Assembly: GCA_035697245.1 (NCBI GenBank)
Contig: DASSDH010000143.1
Span: forward strand, 1 to 24,207
DNA length: 24,207 nt
DNA from: JACVRX01 sp035697245
GTDB lineage: Bacteria; Actinomycetota; Actinomycetes; Jiangellales; Jiangellaceae
Reading direction: 5' to 3'
The notes under the pieces are model-generated. The model was not told the DNA's origin and searched no databases. It saw only the letters and a list, made by a program, of their open reading frames with translations. Positions 21,146 to 24,207 of the stretch are shown here, piece after piece. Position 1 is the first letter of the stretch. The number at the start of each line of letters is the position of its first letter. The position numbers and the translations under genes were made by a program.

Positions 21146-22575
21146 TGACGGTAACCAGCCCAGCTCCCGCAGCCCGTGCCGCGAAGCCTGCGCGCGAGGA
21201 CGATCCGCGAAACCCGAACCGCCGGTTGACCGCGTTCTTCGACCAGGGTTCGGTCACGCTCGTGAGCCCAGATGACACCAGCGGCATGCTGGCCGCGACC
21301 GGGCTGGTGGACGGCACCGCGGTGGTCGCCTTCTGCTCCGACGCCACCGTCATGGGCGGCGCGATGGGTGACGAGGGCTGCCAGGTTGTCCTCGACGCCT
21401 ACGAACGTGCCCTCGCCGACGACCTCCCGATCGTGGGGTTGTGGCACTCCGGCGGCGCCCGGCTCGCGGAAGGTGTGCTGTCGCTGCACGCCGTTGGGCG
21501 AATCTTCGCGATCATGACCCGGGCGTCGGGGCGGATTCCGCAGATCTCGGTCGTGCTGGGGCCGGCTGCCGGCGGGGCCGCCTACGGGCCGGCACTGACC
21601 GATGTCGTCGTCCTGGGCCCAGATGGCCGGGTCTTCGTGACCGGGCCCGACGTCGTGCGTTCGGTGACCGGCGAAAACGTCGACATGCTGCGTCTCGGCG
21701 GACCCGAACCGCACGGTCGTCGCTCCGGCGTCGTCCACGTCGTCACCGCGACCGAACGGGAGGCTTTGAACGAAGCCCGCCGGCTGACCGCACTGCTCGG
21801 TGATCAGGGAACGGTGTCGATCGACTCGGTCGAAGACCGGGACCTCGGCACGTGCCTGCCCGAGTCGGCGCGACGAGCCTACGACGTCCACCCTTTGCTC
21901 ACCGGCCTGCTCGACGACGGCTCGGCGCTCGAGCTGCATCCGCGGTGGGCACCAAACATGACGACTACCCTCGGCCGCCTCGGTGGGCGGACGGTTGGTG
22001 TCGTTGCCAACAACCCGCTGCGGCTCGGCGGCTGCCTGGACTCCACTTCCGCCGAGAAGGCCGCACGGTTCGTGCGCATGTGTGACGCGTTCGGGGTTCC
22101 CCTCGTCGTCGTGGTCGACGTTCCGGGCTACCTGCCAGGCGTCGGGCAGGAATGGGACGGGGTCGTGCGCCGGGGTGCCAAGCTGCTGCACGCGTTCGCG
22201 GAGGCGAGTGTGCCGCGCGTGACGCTGGTCACGCGCAAGGCATACGGGGGCGCCTACATCGCGATGAATGCCCGGGCACTCGGCGCCACCAGGGTTTTCG
22301 CGTGGCCGTCGGCGGAGGTCGCGGTGATGGGCGCGGTGGCAGCCGTGCGGATTCTGCACCGGCGGCGGCTCGCCGAGGTAGCCCCCGACCTACGGGCTCA
22401 GGTCGAGGCTGAGCTGGCCGAGGAGCATGAACGCATCGCGGGTGGGTTGAACCGGGCCATGGAGATCGGCGTCGTGGACGAGGTGGTCGAGCCGACGGCG
22501 ACGCGTTCTGCGCTGGCCCGGGCGATCGCCGACGCCCCCGCCCGTCGCGGTGAGCACGGAAACATCCCGCTCTGA
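21145..22575 (+). CDS. Acyl-CoA carboxylase carboxyltransferase (beta) subunit
   Basis: The 476-residue protein is a PCC/ACC-type carboxyltransferase, which moves CO2 from biotin to acetyl- or propionyl-CoA, giving malonyl- or methylmalonyl-CoA. Crotonase-fold oxyanion glycines are seen in LWHSGGARLAEG (103-104) and GPAAGGAAYGPAL in the N-half, and in VTRKAYGGAYIAMNA (368-369) in the C-half. VVDVPGYLPGVGQEWDGVVR is the conserved C-half block. There is no N-terminal zinc ribbon, so it differs from E. coli AccD. Position after fabF matches AccD6 of mycobacteria (473 residues), which favours acetyl-CoA as substrate, but this is inferred. The biotin-bearing alpha subunit must be elsewhere. The ATG at 21145 shares a base with the fabF stop; a strong terminator follows. 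Confidence 0.93.
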   Translation: MTVTSPAPAARAAKPAREDDPRNPNRRLTAFFDQGSVTLVSPDDTSGMLAATGLVDGTAVVAFCSDATVMGGAMGDEGCQVVLDAYERALADDLPIVGLWHSGGARLAEGVLSLHAVGRIFAIMTRASGRIPQISVVLGPAAGGAAYGPALTDVVVLGPDGRVFVTGPDVVRSVTGENVDMLRLGGPEPHGRRSGVVHVVTATEREALNEARRLTALLGDQGTVSIDSVEDRDLGTCLPESARRAYDVHPLLTGLLDDGSALELHPRWAPNMTTTLGRLGGRTVGVVANNPLRLGGCLDSTSAEKAARFVRMCDAFGVPLVVVVDVPGYLPGVGQEWDGVVRRGAKLLHAFAEASVPRVTLVTRKAYGGAYIAMNARALGATRVFAWPSAEVAVMGAVAAVRILHRRRLAEVAPDLRAQVEAELAEEHERIAGGLNRAMEIGVVDEVVEPTATRSALARAIADAPARRGEHGNIPL

Positions 22576-22578
22576 GAA

Positions 22579-22621
22579 GCACCAGCGCCCCGGCCTGCAG
22601 GGCCGGGGCGCTCCGTGGTGC
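22579..22621 (+). terminator. Strong intrinsic-type terminator ending the fab operon
   Basis: Perfect 12-bp arms AGCGCCCCGGCC (22584-22595) and GGCCGGGGCGCT (22601-22612) enclose TGCAG. An outer pair, GCACCA (22579-22584, sharing its last base with the inner arm) and TGGTGC (22616-22621), can extend the stem. It begins three bases after the accD stop. Confidence 0.85.
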
Positions 22622-22788
22622 GGCCGCTGGTTTCGCCCGGATCACCGGGCCGGGGAGTCACCGGTGCCGGAGCGGCCACGTCTATGGTTGTTACCCGGTC
22701 GTGACCATACCGTCGCCAGGCTGAACACGGAAGAGGAACGGGTCAATCAATTTTGAGACCGGATTCCACAATCTGGACAAAGCTACGA

Positions 22789-23283
22789 TCACACCACCTG
22801 GTGCAGCCACCGGACGGGTGCACCATCGCCCGCGTAGCGAAATGGCTCGAGCTCGTCGTCCCACGGGCCGCCCACCAGCCGCCTGAGCTCCTCGACGAGG
22901 TCGGTCTCGCCCAGCGCGGCCTTCGCCACCGCGGCCTTGATCCGCTCCTCGGGAATCATGAGGTCGCCGTGTACGCCGGTGACCGCGTGGAAGACACCGA
23001 GCGCCGGCGTGTAGGAGTAGCGCGCTCCTTCATAACCCGGGCTCGGCTCCTCCGTTACCTCGTACCGCAGGTGCAGCCAGCCGCGCAGCGCGGACGCCAG
23101 CGTCGCTGCCGTGCCGGGCTGGCCCTGCCACGACAGCTCACACCGGTACGTCCCCGGAGCGGCTGGCTGACGGGTCCAATGCATGTTGACGGGTACGCCA
23201 AGCGCGCCGGCCACTGCCCACTCGATGTGTGGGCAAAGAGCCGACGTCGCCGCGTGGACGTACAGCACGCCACGTGTCGTCAC
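22789..23283 (-). CDS. DUF3145-family protein
   Basis: The 164-residue protein begins (V)TTRGVLYVHAATSALCPHIE and contains VAGALGVPVNMHWTRQPAAPG and LRGWLHLRYEVTEEPSPGYE, with GVFHAVTGVHGDLMIPEERI and PWDDELEPFRYAGDGAPVRW further on. This is the complete DUF3145 family, actinobacterial proteins of unknown function that habitually sit beside the fab cluster (SCO2391 in Streptomyces). The GTG at 23283 has an AGGAGG site five bases upstream. It is convergent with the fab operon and divergent from the serine hydrolase gene. The link with lipid synthesis is by gene neighbourhood only. Confidence 0.9.
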   Translation of the reverse strand: MTTRGVLYVHAATSALCPHIEWAVAGALGVPVNMHWTRQPAAPGTYRCELSWQGQPGTAATLASALRGWLHLRYEVTEEPSPGYEGARYSYTPALGVFHAVTGVHGDLMIPEERIKAAVAKAALGETDLVEELRRLVGGPWDDELEPFRYAGDGAPVRWLHQVV

Positions 23284-23493
23284 CGGGTCCTCCTGGCGGG
23301 TCGAGGGACGCCTTCCCCAACGGCCTCGGGCCCGAGTCGGACCGGTTGACGCGGATTATTGTGCCCGACGGAATCGCGGGGCACCAGGCGGCGCGCACGA
23401 AACCCGTCACCTGGTGCGACTGTTGAGTTCGTGGACATCCAAGACCTCGTGCGGGCGCACAAGGCTTGGCCCAACGCACGGCAAAGACCCGAC

Positions 23494-23506
23494 TAGTGTC
23501 CGACGC
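23494..23506 (+). promoter_or_regulatory. Putative leaderless promoter (-10 TAGTGT)
   Basis: TAGTGT at 23494-23499 is seven bases before the GTG at 23507, with no Shine-Dalgarno. The same hexamer and spacing occur before nif3. No convincing -35 is seen. Confidence 0.4.
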
Positions 23507-24207
23507 GTGCAGAGCCTGCGGCTGGTGGATCGCTGGTCGGTCCAGAACGTAGCGACGGCCGTCGTGGCGGACAAAGGCCACGTCGTCGGCGGCCACGGTG
23601 ACCTCTCCCGCATCTTCCCCCTGGCGTCGGTGACCAAGCTCATCACCGCGTATGCGGCGCTTGTGGCCCTGACCGAGGGTGCAGCCGAGCTCGACGATCC
23701 GGCTGGGCCGCCGGGCGCCACGATTCGTCATCTGCTGGCGCATGCTTCGGGCGTCGCTTTTGACAGTGACATCGTCGTGGCGCAGCCCGGCAAGCGCCGG
23801 ATCTACTCCAACGCGGGGTTCGAGATCCTGGCGAACACGTTGGCGGAGCGGTCGGGCATTCCATTCGCCGAGTACATGACCGAGGGCGTGCTGAGCCCGC
23901 TCGGGATGGTATCTACGCGGCTGGTCGGATCCCCGGCCTCCGGGATCGAATCCACCGTCGCCGACTTGGCTCGGTTTTCCGCTGAGCTCCAGCGGCCGAC
24001 GCTGGTCGACCCGACGACGATGGCCGAGGCGTCCCGGGTGGTTTTCCCGGGCCTGCGCGGGGTACTGCCCGGCTTCGGCCGGCAGGACCCCAATGACTGG
24101 GGCCTGGGCTTCGAGATACGCGACCGCAAGATCCCGCACTGGACCGGGTCGGCAAGTTCACCGGAGACGTTCGGCCACTTCGGGCAGAGCGGAACGTTCC
24201 TGTGGGT
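23507..24207 (+). CDS. Serine hydrolase, beta-lactamase/penicillin-binding class C type, 3' end missing
   Basis: 233 codons are visible before the window ends. The three motifs of the class C beta-lactamase/DD-peptidase-like family are present: S-x-x-K as S41-V-T-K44 in FPLASVTKLITAYAAL, Y-S-N at 100-102 in RRIYSNAGFEILANTLAERS, and the HxG-type motif in TFGHFGQSGTF (H224, G226). GATIRHLLAHASGV and LSPLGMVSTRL are further conserved. No signal peptide is visible, so a cytoplasmic esterase or peptidase is likelier than a secreted beta-lactamase. It was not among the intact long open frames because it runs off the edge. The GTG at 23507 is chosen from the leaderless -10 box and the distance to the SxxK motif. 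Confidence 0.88.
   Translation, partial: MQSLRLVDRWSVQNVATAVVADKGHVVGGHGDLSRIFPLASVTKLITAYAALVALTEGAAELDDPAGPPGATIRHLLAHASGVAFDSDIVVAQPGKRRIYSNAGFEILANTLAERSGIPFAEYMTEGVLSPLGMVSTRLVGSPASGIESTVADLARFSAELQRPTLVDPTTMAEASRVVFPGLRGVLPGFGRQDPNDWGLGFEIRDRKIPHWTGSASSPETFGHFGQSGTFLW

Noticed and set aside
21112..22359. 415-codon open frame on the minus strand
   Set aside because: It is antisense to the carboxyltransferase gene, His/Arg/Gly-rich and without motifs.
23325..23336. 12-bp perfect palindrome CTCGGGCCCGAG
   Set aside because: It has no spacer, is fully G/C-biased and lies between divergent genes without nearby promoter boxes. Such palindromes are frequent by chance at this GC content.
1..24207. 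CRISPR arrays, insertion sequences, prophage genes, attachment sites
   Set aside because: No regularly spaced repeats, transposase, integrase or phage-like genes were recognised. The tRNA-Val 3' end is not repeated elsewhere in the window.

Overview
The window looks like chromosomal DNA from a high-GC actinobacterium (Actinomycetota). The evidence is the strong G/C bias at third codon positions, frequent GTG starts, and a set of families typical of the phylum: DUF3052, DUF1918, DUF3145, a homodimeric-type AceE, a PucR-type FasR and a FAS-II gene cluster. From memory, the order nif3 - zinc-ribbon protein - RNase HI/phosphatase, then DUF3052 - aceE - fasR - fabD - acpP - fabF/kas - accD, resembles the Mycobacterium tuberculosis Rv2228c-Rv2247 stretch. 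The fasR-fabD-fabH-acpP-fabF-(accD)-DUF3145 order resembles Streptomyces. No FAS-I gene is visible, and the genus cannot be fixed from the sequence.

Layout. (1) 1-2760 is an accessory, partly decayed segment. It holds a truncated secreted or membrane protein at the left edge, a frameshifted small gene, a possible degraded ORF, an intact P-loop kinase-like protein, a SemiSWEET/PQ-loop membrane protein and the beginning of a YCII/DGPF-type gene. (2) 2762-7256 (minus strand) is a tight four-gene operon: nif3-like metalloprotein, coiled-coil/zinc-ribbon protein (probable CTG start), bifunctional RNase HI/histidine phosphatase, and an RNB-domain exoribonuclease. It is flanked by two inverted copies of an undescribed ~110-bp structured repeat, at 2513-2622 and 7348-7463. 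(3) 7257-12100 is a variable block: a heavily decayed SulP sulfate transporter, a secreted M43-type metalloprotease with a clear promoter and operator, exonuclease III, a TetR regulator divergent from a VOC/glyoxalase protein, and tRNA-Val(TAC). (4) 12315-13072 carries DUF3052 and DUF1918 genes on the minus strand, and 13236-15980 carries aceE on the plus strand. (5) 16066-22575 is the fatty-acid synthesis unit: the regulator fasR, then the coupled operon fabD-fabH-acpP-fabF-accD, closed by a strong terminator. (6) 22789-24207 has a DUF3145 gene on the minus strand and a truncated serine beta-lactamase-like hydrolase on the plus strand.

How the genes fit together. AceE makes acetyl units from pyruvate and the AccD-like carboxyltransferase makes malonyl-CoA. 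FabD loads malonate onto AcpP, FabH starts chains, FabF extends them, and FasR is the likely transcriptional controller. FabD here carries an extra C-terminal biotinyl/lipoyl-like domain whose usual attachment lysine is an arginine.

The most unusual signals are the paired inverted structured repeats around the nif3-rnb operon, the FabD fusion, perfect inverted repeats sitting on promoter -10 boxes (nif3, M43 protease), and recurring leaderless-start signatures (TANNNT, 6-8 bases, ATG/GTG).
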